A DNA stretch of 43,845 nucleotides from Acidobacteriota bacterium (GCA_022340585.1 JAJDNS010000150.1:1-43845), one strand, 5' to 3'. Counted from the stretch's first letter, positions 18,192 to 28,229 are shown. Notes: a model not told the origin generated them from the sequence alone. Program-made: numbers and translations.

Positions 18192-20882
18192 TCAGCGGAA
18201 GTTCTCCACCAGCATCAGCTCGGACTGCTGTGACGGGGCTTCAGCTTGCAGGATCCACCGCTCGTCGGAGGAGACGGCCAGGGACTGGTACCTGAACGGA
18301 CCCTCCTTCCGAAACAGCTCGGCCACCTGGCCCGACTCGAAGTCCAGGTACCGAATGGTGTAGGCCAGGCTTTGAGCCCCGAGGCTGGTGGCCTCCGCGA
18401 AGTAGATCCCCTCTCGTGCCAGGGCCCATCCCTTGAAGGACAGGGGTCCGCTCACGATGGCCATCTCCTCACCACCCGTCAGCGGCATGCGCCACACACC
18501 CGAGCGCAGGTCCTTCGAGTAGTAGAGGTACCGACCGTCCCACGACTCGGCCGCGTCGAAGCCGCCGTTCCGTGTCACCTGGACGGCCCGCCCTCCGTCG
18601 GGCGGCATCTTCCACAGCTCCCGGCTCCCACCCCGATCGGAGCTGAAGTAGATCCACCGGCCGTCCCGGGACCAGCTGGGGTTGAAGTCGACGGACGGCT
18701 CCGGAGTCAGCCGACGCGGAACACCTCCCTCGACGCCGATCACGTAGATGTTCCCGTCCCCGGCCACTGTCGAGTCGAAGGCGATTCGGCGACCGTCCGG
18801 GGACCAGCGCGGCATCCCGGCCTCCCTCGCGAACTCCGTCAGCTGCACCGGGTTTGAGCCGTCGCTGTTGCACACGAAGATGCTGCTGACGCCGCCTCGC
18901 CCGGACGCGAAGGCGATCCTTCGATCATCCGGGGAGAAGGCGGGGCAGTTGTCGACTGCGCTGGAAACGACGACGGCCTCGGGCGTCTGCTCCGGGCCCG
19001 CGTTTCGGCCGGGGATCCGCCAGATGTCGACGGGGGCCCTCGCCCACTCCTCGTACACCATCCGGCGCTCACGGATGGAAGGGAACAGGGCCCCCTTCCC
19101 AATCCCAGCGACGGGCTGCGGTGCGCCGCCGGTCCAGGGAACGCTGAACATCCTGGGCCGGTCCGTCGTGACGGCGGTGAAGACGACCTCCTTGCCGTCC
19201 GCCGTCCAGGTGAGCCCGTAGTAGCCGGGAGCATAGGAACAGAACTCCGCAGAGATGAGGCGTCGGGCTGGGCCACCGTCCATCGGCTGAACCCAGAGCT
19301 CCCCGGGATCGACAAGGTGCTTTCTTCGGACGAACGCCAGGTGTCTCCCGTCCGGGGAGAGGGCGAGCTGCGCATCGCCCATGGGAATCCCTTGCGGCGG
19401 GGACGTGATCGGCTGCTTGTCCAGCGTCGCCAGGTCCAACCGAACGATCCGGACCGGCTCGTCCTGCGACGGTTGCTCGGCCAGGGCCAGCCAGTCGCCG
19501 TCGGGCGACCAGGCCAGCCCCGACATCGGTCCCTGGCGTGCGATCCCCCAGACGGGCGAGGGACCGACATCGGTGAGCTTGCGCTCCTGCCCGCCGAGAG
19601 CCGGGACGGTGTAGATGGCCCAGCCCTGGTCGGTCACCCGCCGGAAGGCGATCAGACGCCCATCAGGGGACCAGACGGGGACCTGATCGTCGGCCGGATG
19701 CTCGGTCAGGCGAATGGGCCTGGCACGAACGCCCGCCGCCTTGACGTAGATGTCCCAGTTGTCATCGGCCCGACCGGCCCACATGTACGCGACCTTCTCG
19801 CCGTCCGGGGAAAGCTGCGGGAGCCGCTTCAGCCCTCCATCGGAGGTGAAGGGTCTGATCTCGAGGGGTGCCGCCGGAGGTTGGGCGTTTCGGCGCAACA
19901 GGAAAGAGCCGACCGCCAGAGCGAGGACGACGACCGCTGCTCCGCCAACGAGCCAGATCCGTCGCTTCCCGCCAGCGCGGTTGCTGATGACAGGAGCGCC
20001 CCCGGAGGTCAGGGCTTCACCGGAGTCCACCTCACGCCGCAGATCCTCGAGCTCGTTCGCCAGGTCCAGCGATGACTGGAATCGCCTCCTGGGCTCCTTC
20101 TCCAGGCAGTGCTTGATGAGCTTCCCGAGATCCCGGGGGAGATCCGCCTTGCGCTCCGTCACCGACACCGGGCTGTCCTTCAGGATCGACGAGGCCACGT
20201 CGGCGAAGGTGTCGCCCGCGAACGGACGGTTCCCGGTGGCCATCTCGTAGAGGATGATCCCCAGGGCGAACACGTCCGAGCGGTGATCCAGAGCCTTTCC
20301 CTGGACCTGCTCCGGGGACATGTACGGAGCCGTCCCCAGGACGCGCCCCGGGCCGGTCGCCGGCTCGGTGGGGCTCTCGGTGTCCACTTCGCCCCGGACA
20401 CCTTCTCGCAGCTTGGCGAGGCCGAAGTCCAGAACCTTGACCCGGTCCTCCTCCGTCACCATGACGTTGCCCGGCTTGAGGTCGCGGTGGACGATCCCCT
20501 TCTCGTGGGCAGCGCTCACCGCCTCGGCCAGGGGGATGGCGATCTGGAAGAACCGGGAGAGGGGTAGACCATCTCGGCGGATGACCCTGCTGAGGGTCTT
20601 TCCCTCGACCAGCTCCATGGTCAGGAAGTGGAGGCCGTCCGCCTCCTCGACGGAGAAGATGGTGACGATGTGGGGGTGGTCGAGGGCGGCGAGGGTCTCG
20701 GCTTCCCGCTGGAAGCGCCCCAGGCGCTCGGGCTCCGAGGCCAGCTCGGCGGGCAGCACCTTCAGGGCCACATCGCGCTTCAAGCGCGTGTCCTGGGCCC
20801 GGTAGACCTCCCCCATCCCCCCGGCCCCGAGGGGCTCGAGGATCTCGTAGGGGCCGAGGCGTCTTCCTGCTGTGAGCGCCAC
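18192..20882 (-). CDS. Ser/Thr protein kinase with TolB/PD40 beta-propeller
   Basis: An 896-residue membrane-bound Hanks-type kinase. The kinase domain spans about 12-285: Gly-rich loop LGAGGMGEVY, Lys41, HRD at 132-134 with Asp134, DFG at 152-154, and GTAPYMSPEQ as activation segment end. A single membrane segment lies at about 310-329. The extracytoplasmic part (about 340-896) consists of repeated WSPDGR / FSPDDRRIAF blades of the TolB/PD40 type. This architecture is abundant in Acidobacteriota. The ligand of the propeller and the kinase targets are unknown. The GTG start has GGAGG 8 nt upstream, and a possible -10 box (TAGGCT, minus strand) lies at 20917-20922. It stands alone, with the next gene on the same strand more than 200 bp upstream. 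Confidence 0.93.
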   Translation of the reverse strand: MALTAGRRLGPYEILEPLGAGGMGEVYRAQDTRLKRDVALKVLPAELASEPERLGRFQREAETLAALDHPHIVTIFSVEEADGLHFLTMELVEGKTLSRVIRRDGLPLSRFFQIAIPLAEAVSAAHEKGIVHRDLKPGNVMVTEEDRVKVLDFGLAKLREGVRGEVDTESPTEPATGPGRVLGTAPYMSPEQVQGKALDHRSDVFALGIILYEMATGNRPFAGDTFADVASSILKDSPVSVTERKADLPRDLGKLIKHCLEKEPRRRFQSSLDLANELEDLRREVDSGEALTSGGAPVISNRAGGKRRIWLVGGAAVVVLALAVGSFLLRRNAQPPAAPLEIRPFTSDGGLKRLPQLSPDGEKVAYMWAGRADDNWDIYVKAAGVRARPIRLTEHPADDQVPVWSPDGRLIAFRRVTDQGWAIYTVPALGGQERKLTDVGPSPVWGIARQGPMSGLAWSPDGDWLALAEQPSQDEPVRIVRLDLATLDKQPITSPPQGIPMGDAQLALSPDGRHLAFVRRKHLVDPGELWVQPMDGGPARRLISAEFCSYAPGYYGLTWTADGKEVVFTAVTTDRPRMFSVPWTGGAPQPVAGIGKGALFPSIRERRMVYEEWARAPVDIWRIPGRNAGPEQTPEAVVVSSAVDNCPAFSPDDRRIAFASGRGGVSSIFVCNSDGSNPVQLTEFAREAGMPRWSPDGRRIAFDSTVAGDGNIYVIGVEGGVPRRLTPEPSVDFNPSWSRDGRWIYFSSDRGGSRELWKMPPDGGRAVQVTRNGGFDAAESWDGRYLYYSKDLRSGVWRMPLTGGEEMAIVSGPLSFKGWALAREGIYFAEATSLGAQSLAYTIRYLDFESGQVAELFRKEGPFRYQSLAVSSDERWILQAEAPSQQSELMLVENFR

Positions 20883-21113
20883 GCGGGTCGCCTCCGCGAA
20901 GTCGTGCTGCGGGTGGAGCCTACAACTCCTTCAGCCCGAATTCCACACGATGGTGGCTACGAGTGCGCAGTGAGGCCTCAGCCTGGCCTCCTGTCCTCGA
21001 TCATCGGATCGAGGTACGGGCTGCCTCGGCACTTCTTGCGGTCAGCCTCGTCGACGAAGTGGTGGACCGGTCTCTGCGTCCGACACCGTGGGCGGTCGAA
21101 GAACGACGATCGC
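20883..21113. other. 231-bp intergenic region
   Basis: Apart from a candidate -10 box for the kinase gene at 20917-20922 (minus strand) I see no gene, repeat or RNA here. Confidence 0.4.
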
Positions 21114-21438
21114 TCACGCTCCTTGAGCCTCCGCGAAGACCTTCCTGGCGATCACGACGGCGGTGTTGGCGGCCGGCCAGCCGGCGTAGAAGGCGAGGTG
21201 GGTGATGACCTCGATCAGCTCGTCCCTCGTGACTCCGTTCTCGAGCGCCTTGGCCAGGTGGAACGGCAGCTCGTTGGTGCGGTAGAGGGCAACCAGGGTC
21301 GCGACGGTGACGAGGCTCCGGTCCCGCGGGGCGAGGCCCCGTGCGCTTCCAGAGATCACCGGCCAGGACCTTGTCGGTGTAATCCCCCAGGGCGGGTGCG
21401 ATGTCTGCGTAAGGGTTGCGGGGCTTCTCTTCGCTCAT
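21114..21438 (-). pseudogene. Carboxymuconolactone decarboxylase-family protein, frameshifted
   Basis: Two minus-strand frames together give a complete CMD/AhpD-like protein of about 107 residues. The N-terminal part (MSEEKPRNPYADIAP...) starts at 21438 with GGAGGG upstream; the C-terminal part (GLAPRDRSLVTVATL...NELPFHLAKALENG...) continues in the next frame to 21114. Removing one base from the four-C run at 21337-21340 (plus strand) restores the frame. Family members of this subtype are about 100-130 residues and act as decarboxylases or have unknown roles; the CxxC of peroxidase-active AhpD is absent. A single-base change in a homopolymer could be a sequencing error rather than a real null. 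Confidence 0.75.
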
Positions 21439-21520
21439 GCTCTTCCCTCCTTCATTACTGCTCCTCACAAGATAGGGGGAACGCTAGCTGTCGACTAGAC
21501 GGTAAGAACTGGATACGCCA

Positions 21521-21535
21521 GTGAATGGCATTCAC
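21521..21535. promoter_or_regulatory. Perfect palindrome, candidate operator
   Basis: GTGAATG-G-CATTCAC, a perfect 7-1-7 inverted repeat, in the divergent gap between the decarboxylase-like gene and the GH27 gene, 41 bp before the GH27 -10 box. Size and position suit a dimeric repressor site, but no regulator gene is adjacent. Confidence 0.45.
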
Positions 21536-21575
21536 CAATTCTGAGGCGCCAGGAACGGGCGCGGGAACCGGGCAC

Positions 21576-21605
21576 TACAATGCGGTCCCCAGGAGGCCCC
21601 GCGTG
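21576..21605 (+). promoter_or_regulatory. -10 box and ribosome binding site of the GH27 gene
   Basis: TACAAT (21576-21581) is followed by AGGAGG (21591-21596) and a GTG at 21603 with 6-nt spacing. The order of these elements fixes the start at 21603 rather than at an upstream ATG at 21525, which lies before the promoter. Confidence 0.6.
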
Positions 21606-23474
21606 CTGCCGACGAAGCCGCTGTCGAAGCTGGTTGCCCTCGCCGTTGCCCTCACTGCCGTGGGGGCCCCTCCGGGAGCCGACGCATCGGGCTGGACGAC
21701 GCCGTCAGGGGCGCCGCCCGCCCGCCCGCTCGAATTCCTGAGCTGGGCGCCGACGCCTCCCATGGGGTGGAACAGCTGGGACTCCTTCGGCACGACCATC
21801 ACCGAGGCGCAGGCGAAGCAGCAGGCCGACTTCATGGCGGAGCATCTTCTGCCCCACGGATGGCGCTTGCTGACCGTTGACATCCAGTGGTACGAGCCCG
21901 GCGCCAGCGGGCACGACTACAGGCCGGATGCGCCGCTGGTCATGGACGAGTGGGGCCGCCTGCTCCCCGCGCCCAATCGGTTTCCCTCCTCGGCCGACGG
22001 GGCGGGATTCGCGCCTCTGGCCGCCTACGCGCACGAGAGGGGGCTGCAGTTCGGCATCCACCTCATGCGGGGGATCCCGCGGCGGGCGGTGGCGCGGAAC
22101 CTCCCGGTCAAGGGGACGTCGGTGGGCGCCGCCGACATCGCCAACCCGGACGACGTGTGTCCCTGGAACCCGGACATGTACGGCGTGGACATGAGCAGGC
22201 CCGGGGCCCAGGCCTACTACGACTCGGTCTTCGAGCTGATCGCCTCGTGGGGAGTGGACTTCGTGAAGGTCGACGACATCAGTCGGCCCTACCACGACCA
22301 CGAGCCGGAGATCGAGGCCATCCGGCGCGCGATCGACCGCACGGGACGGAGGATGGTGCTCAGCCTCTCGCCGGGGGAGACGGCGCTCAGCGCGGCGGAG
22401 CACGTGAAGGCGCACGCCAACATGTGGCGGATCAGCGACGACTTCTGGGACAACTGGCCCGCGCTCCTCGAGCAGTTCGGCCGGCTGGAGCGATGGAACC
22501 CACACCGCGGGGCCGGCCACTGGCCGGACGCCGACATGCTGCCCCTGGGCGTGCTCGACCTGGGCCGGCGCCGGACGCGCTTCACCCCCGACGAGCAGCG
22601 CACCCTGATGACCCTGTGGTCGATTGCCCGCTCGCCGCTGATCCACGGTGGGGACATGACGAAGACGGACGCGGCGACACTGGCGTTGCTGACCAACGAC
22701 GAGGTCATCGCCGTGAACCAGCGCAGCGAGGGCAACCGTCCGCTGTTTCGTCGGGATGGCCTGGTGGCCTGGAGCGCCCGGGCACCGGCGTCGCCGGACC
22801 GCTACCTGGCCCTGTTCAACACCCGGGATCGCTTCCCCGTCGACCTCAGCACGCCCGCCTTCGTCAGCCCGGTGGTGGACCGGAGCACCCCGGGCCACGG
22901 CGTCGAGATCGACGTGGACGTGCGCGGGGGCAGCCGGCTGGTCCTGGTGGCCGAGGGTGGCGAGGACGGGACGGCCTGGGATCACGCCCTGTGGGTCGAG
23001 CCGCGCCTGACGCTGGAGAACGGCGACACGCTCCGGCTCACGGACGAGCGCTGGACGCAGGCGAGCGTGGGGTGGGGCATGGCCTCGACCGAGGAGTCGC
23101 CGAGCGGTGGGCCGATGGTGGTGCTCGGCAGGCCGGTCCCCTACGGAATCGCGGCGCACGCGCGCTCGGTGGTGATGTACCCGCTGCCCGAGGGCGCGGA
23201 CCGGTTCCGCGCGTTCGTCGCCATCGATGATGGCGCGCTGACGCAGCCCACGGGGGCCAGCGTGCGCTTCTCGGTCCACGTGCTGCCGCCCGCCGAGGAC
23301 GCGGACCCCGCCGGCGTGCCGGTTCGCGTGCCGCTATCGGAGCTGGACCTGAGCGGCCCCTGCCGCGTCCGTGACCTATGGGAACGGCGGGACCTCAGCA
23401 CCGTCGAGGGCGAGGTCTCGCCGGTCGTCGCCTGGCACGGCGCCGTCCTCTACCGGCTCTCGCCTGCGCCGTGA
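21603..23474 (+). CDS. GH27-family glycosidase (alpha-galactosidase-like), exported
   Basis: A 623-residue secreted glycoside hydrolase of clan GH-D, family 27 type. It starts with a signal peptide (about 1-28). The (beta/alpha)8 catalytic domain begins with PPMGWNSWDSFG near residue 50. The nucleophile is expected at Asp224 in VKVDDIS (YLKYDN motif equivalent) and the acid/base at Asp280 in RISDD. The C-terminal half (about 390-623) has beta-sandwich features, including an RWTQASVGWG / GIAAHARS segment resembling the NPCBM carbohydrate-binding module. Alpha-galactosidase or alpha-N-acetylgalactosaminidase activity is likely by family; the substitution of Asn by Asp after the nucleophile is atypical. 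The start is chosen by AGGAGG and the upstream -10 box. Confidence 0.88.
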   Translation: MLPTKPLSKLVALAVALTAVGAPPGADASGWTTPSGAPPARPLEFLSWAPTPPMGWNSWDSFGTTITEAQAKQQADFMAEHLLPHGWRLLTVDIQWYEPGASGHDYRPDAPLVMDEWGRLLPAPNRFPSSADGAGFAPLAAYAHERGLQFGIHLMRGIPRRAVARNLPVKGTSVGAADIANPDDVCPWNPDMYGVDMSRPGAQAYYDSVFELIASWGVDFVKVDDISRPYHDHEPEIEAIRRAIDRTGRRMVLSLSPGETALSAAEHVKAHANMWRISDDFWDNWPALLEQFGRLERWNPHRGAGHWPDADMLPLGVLDLGRRRTRFTPDEQRTLMTLWSIARSPLIHGGDMTKTDAATLALLTNDEVIAVNQRSEGNRPLFRRDGLVAWSARAPASPDRYLALFNTRDRFPVDLSTPAFVSPVVDRSTPGHGVEIDVDVRGGSRLVLVAEGGEDGTAWDHALWVEPRLTLENGDTLRLTDERWTQASVGWGMASTEESPSGGPMVVLGRPVPYGIAAHARSVVMYPLPEGADRFRAFVAIDDGALTQPTGASVRFSVHVLPPAEDADPAGVPVRVPLSELDLSGPCRVRDLWERRDLSTVEGEVSPVVAWHGAVLYRLSPAP

Positions 23475-23554
23475 TGAAGGGCCGGCACGCGAGAGAGGTT
23501 TCCACGCGCTTGACGTAGACTCGGCATTTTCCGAACAGCGGAGCGAGGAAACGC

Positions 23555-23872
23555 GTGAGCACACGACGCGATGTCGTGAAGTCCATTCCGGTGAGAGCGG
23601 CTGCGGGGCCGGCCCTGCCAGCGCCCGTCCTGCCCTGGGATTCACGCGCCCGCGCGCAGGGCGGGCCTGTCGAAGGCGAGGCCACGTGGGCCCGCGAGCG
23701 TCCCGTTCGGTCAGCGCTCGTCAGCTCCATCCCCTTCGACCACGCCTGGCTTCACGAGGCGCACATTGAAGACGATCGGGGCAGCCTTGGGGATCTTCAA
23801 CTCAGCGCCTCGGCTGGTTCACGCCCTTGTTGGACAGCCTCTCCCCAAGGGCCTACCTCCGCACGATCTTGA
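23555..23872 (+). pseudogene. Remnant of an exported (Tat-type) protein, low support
   Basis: A GTG with GAGGAAA 5 nt upstream, and TTGACG (23510-23515) immediately followed by TAGACT (23516-23521), starts a frame whose first 35 residues look like a Tat signal (STRRDVVK, then a Pro/Ala-rich stretch ending RARAQ). The rest of the 105-residue frame has no protein-like character. I read it as the 5' end of a gene truncated by deletion. It could also be chance. Confidence 0.3.
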
Positions 23873-24080
23873 AGGCGTGTCGAACGACGTCGTCTCCATC
23901 AATGAACTCCAGCGCCATCTCGAGAGTATCGGCATCCACCCATGTGAAGGCGCGATGCTCGAGAACCGTGGTGCCGTCATCTCCAAGACGATCGAGGACT
24001 AGGGCGCCGGCCTTCACCGTTTCCCCGGCCGGCCATTCGGCGTACGAAGTGTCCATCCCCTCCCACGTACTTCGCCACCG
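23853..24080 (-). pseudogene. C-terminal fragment of an unrecognised protein
   Basis: A minus-strand frame that reads like real protein over about 70 residues (TSYAEWPAGETVKAGALV ... EHRAFTWVDADTLEM ... KIVRR) and ends with a proper stop. It has no start signal, and on its upstream side it runs into the broken nucleotidyltransferase gene in a different frame. It is probably the tail of a deleted gene joined to that cassette. I cannot name the family. Confidence 0.4.
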
Positions 24081-24430
24081 CGGCGTCGTTCGGCTCGAGG
24101 AACCAGCAGATGAGATCGGCCTGCAGCTCGATTCGGATCAAGGCGATTCCCAGCCGTCGGGAAGCGTGGCCACCTGGGGGGAGATCGGATCGAGGTAGTA
24201 GCCGTGCTCGGCCTCGAAGGGACTGCCCCCTGGCCGAGCTCAGCTGCCAGATCGAAGATCCGGCCCGGGTCGCGCCGGGTGTAGGCGTCGACGTCTAGTG
24301 AGGCCGTCATCCGGCGCGGGACGCTCCCGGTGTGGCCCAGAACGGCCAGGCTTCCCAGGACGACGTAGTCCGTGTGACCGCACAGGTCTCGCGCGCGGGT
24401 GAAGAGGCGCCGGAGGTCTTCCCGCTTCAT
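24060..24430 (-). pseudogene. Broken DUF6036-type nucleotidyltransferase
   Basis: Starts at an ATG (24430) as MKREDLRRLFTRARDLCGH, with the nucleotidyltransferase-fold signature VVLGSLAVLG and the acidic motif SLDVDAY (Asp-Val-Asp). The frame breaks in a G run near 24229-24236; the next frame then continues with typical family sequence (SPFEAEHGYYLDPISP...ATLPDGW). A second break near 24150 leads to LIRIELQADL...LEPNDAAVAKYV, the expected C-terminal region. Three frames are thus needed, so the gene is dead unless the assembly is poor. Its start overlaps the stop of the upstream gene in ATGA, showing a former two-gene operon. Confidence 0.6.
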
Positions 24431-24870
24431 GTCCGTCGGCGCGGCAGGGCGAACGACCAGGGAGTGTTCTGGAACAGGGCATCGGTCCAGTCGGAGGGCT
24501 CGATCAACGCCCGGGCCACGCGCTCCACAGGGCCCGCCAGAAGTGCTCGCCACCGAGAGATGTAGTGCCGGCTGCAGAGACGGTCGCGCTCCCAGCGGTC
24601 GACCACCGCCCGGGCCTTCGCAATGAGCTCCCTCGCCTCGGACTGTGGAGCAGCGAGGAGGCGAGCGGCGAGCACCGCGTGGTCCCGCCCGCGCTCGGCA
24701 CGGCACGTTCGCTCTTCCTCGCGAGCGAGCCTTTCTCGAGGCGCGCGCGGGCCCCGAGGGGGAGCGCCCCCATCTCCAGGCCCAGGGCCTCACAGAGTCG
24801 TCGGATCTTCGCCGATCCCCAGCTGTCTCCCGCGTTCCAGAGGAACTGTCGTCGGGAGTGACTTCCGCGG
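24427..24870 (-). pseudogene. Broken small partner gene of the nucleotidyltransferase
   Basis: Minus-strand remnants of a helical protein of roughly 130 residues. Part one (FLWNAGDSWGSAKIRRLCEALGLEMG...LEKGSLAR) is in one frame, and part two (EEERTCRAERGRDH...SEARELIAKARAVVDRWE...CSRHYISRWRALL) in another; the switch lies near 24715-24745. The C-terminal QNTPWSFAL resembles the ends of conserved hypothetical proteins found before nucleotidyltransferase genes. Its stop overlaps the nucleotidyltransferase start (ATGA at 24427-24430). No ribosome binding site could be tied to a start. Confidence 0.5.
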
Positions 24871-24922
24871 AGCCCTGCCGATGGCGGACTCCGTCATAAT
24901 ACGAGCTCTGAGGTGGTTGACC

Positions 24923-26398
24923 ATGAAGTCCGTGACTGCTGTTTCGCTGCTCGTGCTGTCGCTCCTGATGTCATGTGTCGCGACCGCAGGAGCCGAAGAG
25001 AGTGGGTCCGCCAGGCTCGCTGACGACCCGCGGGTCGTCGATGCCATCGCGGCCTGGGAGGAATGGGTTGAATACCAGGCTGCGATCAGCGGGGTTCCCG
25101 GGATGTCGGTGGGTGTCGTTCACGACCAGGAGCTCCTGGCCACCGACGCCTTCGGCCTGGCCAACCCGGAAACCGGGGTCCCGGCACGGCCGGACACGCT
25201 CTACAGCATCTGCTCGATCTCGAAGTTGTTCACGAGCGTCGCGGTGCTCCAGCAGCGAGAGAGCGGCAAGGTGCGCCTCGACGATCCAGTTGCGAAGTAC
25301 CTGCCCTGGGTCGAGATCCAGGACGTACACCCCGATGACGAACCGATCACCGTGCGCGGGCTTCTCACGCACTCGGCCGGATTGCCCCGTGAGTCGGACT
25401 ACCCGTACTGGACCGCGGAAGGCTATCCCTTCCCGAGCCACGACGAGATCGCAGCTCGCCTGCGGGAGCAGCAGACGCTATACCCGGCGTCGCGCTATTT
25501 TCAGTACTCGAACCTGGGCCTGACCCTCGCCGGCGAGATCGTCGCCTCCGTATCCGGCCAGCCGTTCGGGGACTACGTCCACGCCAACATCCTCGAGCCG
25601 CTCGGCATGCACGACACCTTCACCGAGGTGCCGGAGAACCTGCGTGGAGATCGGCTCGCGATCGGGTACAGCGCCCGCAAGCGCGACGGCTCCCGTGACG
25701 TGATCGCGCCCTTCCAGACGCGCGGCATCGCCCCCGCCGCTGGCTTCGCCTCAAACGTCCCCGATCTGGCTAGGTTCGCCGCATGGCAGTTCCGCCTGCT
25801 CTCCGAAGGAGGCAATGAGGTGCTGCGTGCGTCGACACTGCGAGAGATGCAGCGGGTGCAGTGGGTGGACCCAGACTGGAAGACGACCTGGGGCCTGGGC
25901 TTCGAAATCCTGCGAGACAAGGACCATACCTTCGTTGGCCACGGAGGCGGCTGCCCGGGCTACTACACTCACATTCGGATGGAGCCGAAGACGAAGATTG
26001 CGGTCGTTGTGCTGACCAACGCTGTCGGTTCGGAGGTTGAGCTCTACACCGCGAAGGCGTTCGACCTGATCAGGCCCGCCATCGAGAAAGCTCTCAAGGA
26101 GCCGGGGAAGGTGCCGGAGCGCGATCCGGCGCTCGACCGCTATGCAGGCGTCTACGACTCCATATGGGGCCAGTCAGCGATCGTCCGCTGGGAGGACGGG
26201 CTGGCCGCGGTGTCGCTCGCGGAGCGTGACTTGAAGGAGGCCCTCGTCAGGCTGAAGAAGACGGGTGAGCACGTCTTTCGCCGGGTGCGTGAAGACGAGG
26301 AAGACCAGCTGGGCGAAGAGTTCGTATTCGACCTCGCCCAGGACGGGACGGTTACACGCTACAAGCAGCACAGCAACTGGTATCGGAAGGTGCGGTAG
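24923..26398 (+). CDS. Serine beta-lactamase-family (class C / EstB-like) exported protein
   Basis: A 491-residue penicillin-binding-protein/beta-lactamase-fold hydrolase. The active-site motifs are Ser98-Ile-Ser-Lys101 (SxxK), Tyr195-Ser196-Asn197 (YxN) and His340-Gly-Gly-Gly343 in place of KTG. The N-terminus is a signal with LLMSC, so lipidation at Cys18 is possible. After the catalytic domain (about 45-385) comes a small C-terminal beta-rich domain, as in many peptidase S12 / esterase relatives. The ATG at 24923 is chosen because GAGGTGG lies 6 nt before it and TAATAC (24897-24902) can serve as -10 box. Peptidase, esterase or amidase activity is as likely as antibiotic resistance. Confidence 0.88.
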   Translation: MKSVTAVSLLVLSLLMSCVATAGAEESGSARLADDPRVVDAIAAWEEWVEYQAAISGVPGMSVGVVHDQELLATDAFGLANPETGVPARPDTLYSICSISKLFTSVAVLQQRESGKVRLDDPVAKYLPWVEIQDVHPDDEPITVRGLLTHSAGLPRESDYPYWTAEGYPFPSHDEIAARLREQQTLYPASRYFQYSNLGLTLAGEIVASVSGQPFGDYVHANILEPLGMHDTFTEVPENLRGDRLAIGYSARKRDGSRDVIAPFQTRGIAPAAGFASNVPDLARFAAWQFRLLSEGGNEVLRASTLREMQRVQWVDPDWKTTWGLGFEILRDKDHTFVGHGGGCPGYYTHIRMEPKTKIAVVVLTNAVGSEVELYTAKAFDLIRPAIEKALKEPGKVPERDPALDRYAGVYDSIWGQSAIVRWEDGLAAVSLAERDLKEALVRLKKTGEHVFRRVREDEEDQLGEEFVFDLAQDGTVTRYKQHSNWYRKVR

Positions 26399-26462
26399 GA
26401 GCCAACCGTCGTCAGCGGCCAGAAGCAGGCGGCGAGGTGAACGACCCGTGGCGGCCTTAGGT

Positions 26463-26538
<76 letters not shown>

Positions 26539-26710
26539 AGGCAGGCGAACGGACATTGAATCACGAAGGGCTGGTTTCCGTCAAAGGTGAGGGACGGAGA
26601 GATCACCCCTTGCCGTACGCTCAACGACGGGGCTCCTCAGGGGGACGGTCTGGGGTGTCGGAATGGCGGCTCGGAAGGGGCCGGGGAATGCCGTGGGTGG
26701 GGGGAGTGGG

Positions 26711-26746
26711 ATCCCTCGCGCGCCGACCGCGCAGCGCGCGAGGGAT
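26711..26746 (-). terminator. recA terminator hairpin
   Basis: A perfect 12-bp stem (arms 26711-26722 and 26735-26746, ATCCCTCGCGCG) with a 12-nt loop starts a few bases beyond the recA stop codon. It is strong by length but has no T tract. Confidence 0.6.
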
Positions 26747-26751
26747 GAGAA

Positions 26752-27834
<1,083 letters not shown>

Positions 27835-27866
27835 CGGTCGTCTCCTCCTCCTCTGTGCTTGCAGGC

Positions 27867-27872
27867 ATCCTA
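27867..27872 (-). promoter_or_regulatory. -10 box of recA
   Basis: TAGGAT on the minus strand, predicting transcription start near 27860 and a leader of about 26 nt containing the AGGAGGAGG ribosome binding site. The -35 region is not recognisable. Confidence 0.4.
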
Positions 27873-28229
27873 GCCCGAGATGGGGCCACCGGAGGTCCGG
27901 ACGCCCGAAACCAATCGAAATCCAGAGCTGATCGGGTTTCCGCGGCCTGGAGGTTGGAATGAGGACCGGCCGGTCCCGGTGTCGGCGCCTCTCCGGCCGG
28001 CGCAAATTCTGCGAGTCCACTGTCACTTGTTGCGCCCATTGAAACTCGTTGACTTCGCACTATTTAGGTCCAATTGTATCCGCTGTCCACGATTCTGGAT
28101 CGGGCCGATAAAAAATGTTGGATTCGCTGTCAGCCCCTCTGCTAGAATCCTTGGATGTAAGGCGGACCCGGGAAGTTCCTGGGCGCTCTGCTCTAAGGCC
28201 GGGGCCACAATCCAAACAAGGGGAAGCAG
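27873..28229. other. Divergent intergenic region upstream of recA and the H1-like fusion gene
   Basis: A gap of almost 400 bp between recA and the TTG at 28230. It contains an unusually AT-rich patch at about 28030-28130 (for this genome) and the promoter-like TGCTAGAAT at 28140-28148. I see no gene or SOS-type palindrome. Confidence 0.5.
28140..28148 (+). promoter_or_regulatory. Extended -10 box for the H1-like fusion gene
   Basis: TGCTAGAAT (hexamer TAGAAT, 28143-28148). A TTGGAT lies 19 bp upstream, a longer than ideal spacing. The leader to the TTG start is about 75 nt. Confidence 0.4.

Noticed and set aside
21525..21602. ATG at 21525 as start of the GH27 gene
   Set aside because: It precedes the likely -10 box and lacks a ribosome binding site; the GTG at 21603 has AGGAGG and opens directly on a signal peptide.
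27835..28000. LexA/SOS box upstream of recA
   Set aside because: I found no palindrome of the CTG-N10-CAG, GAAC-N4-GTTC or similar types in the promoter region.
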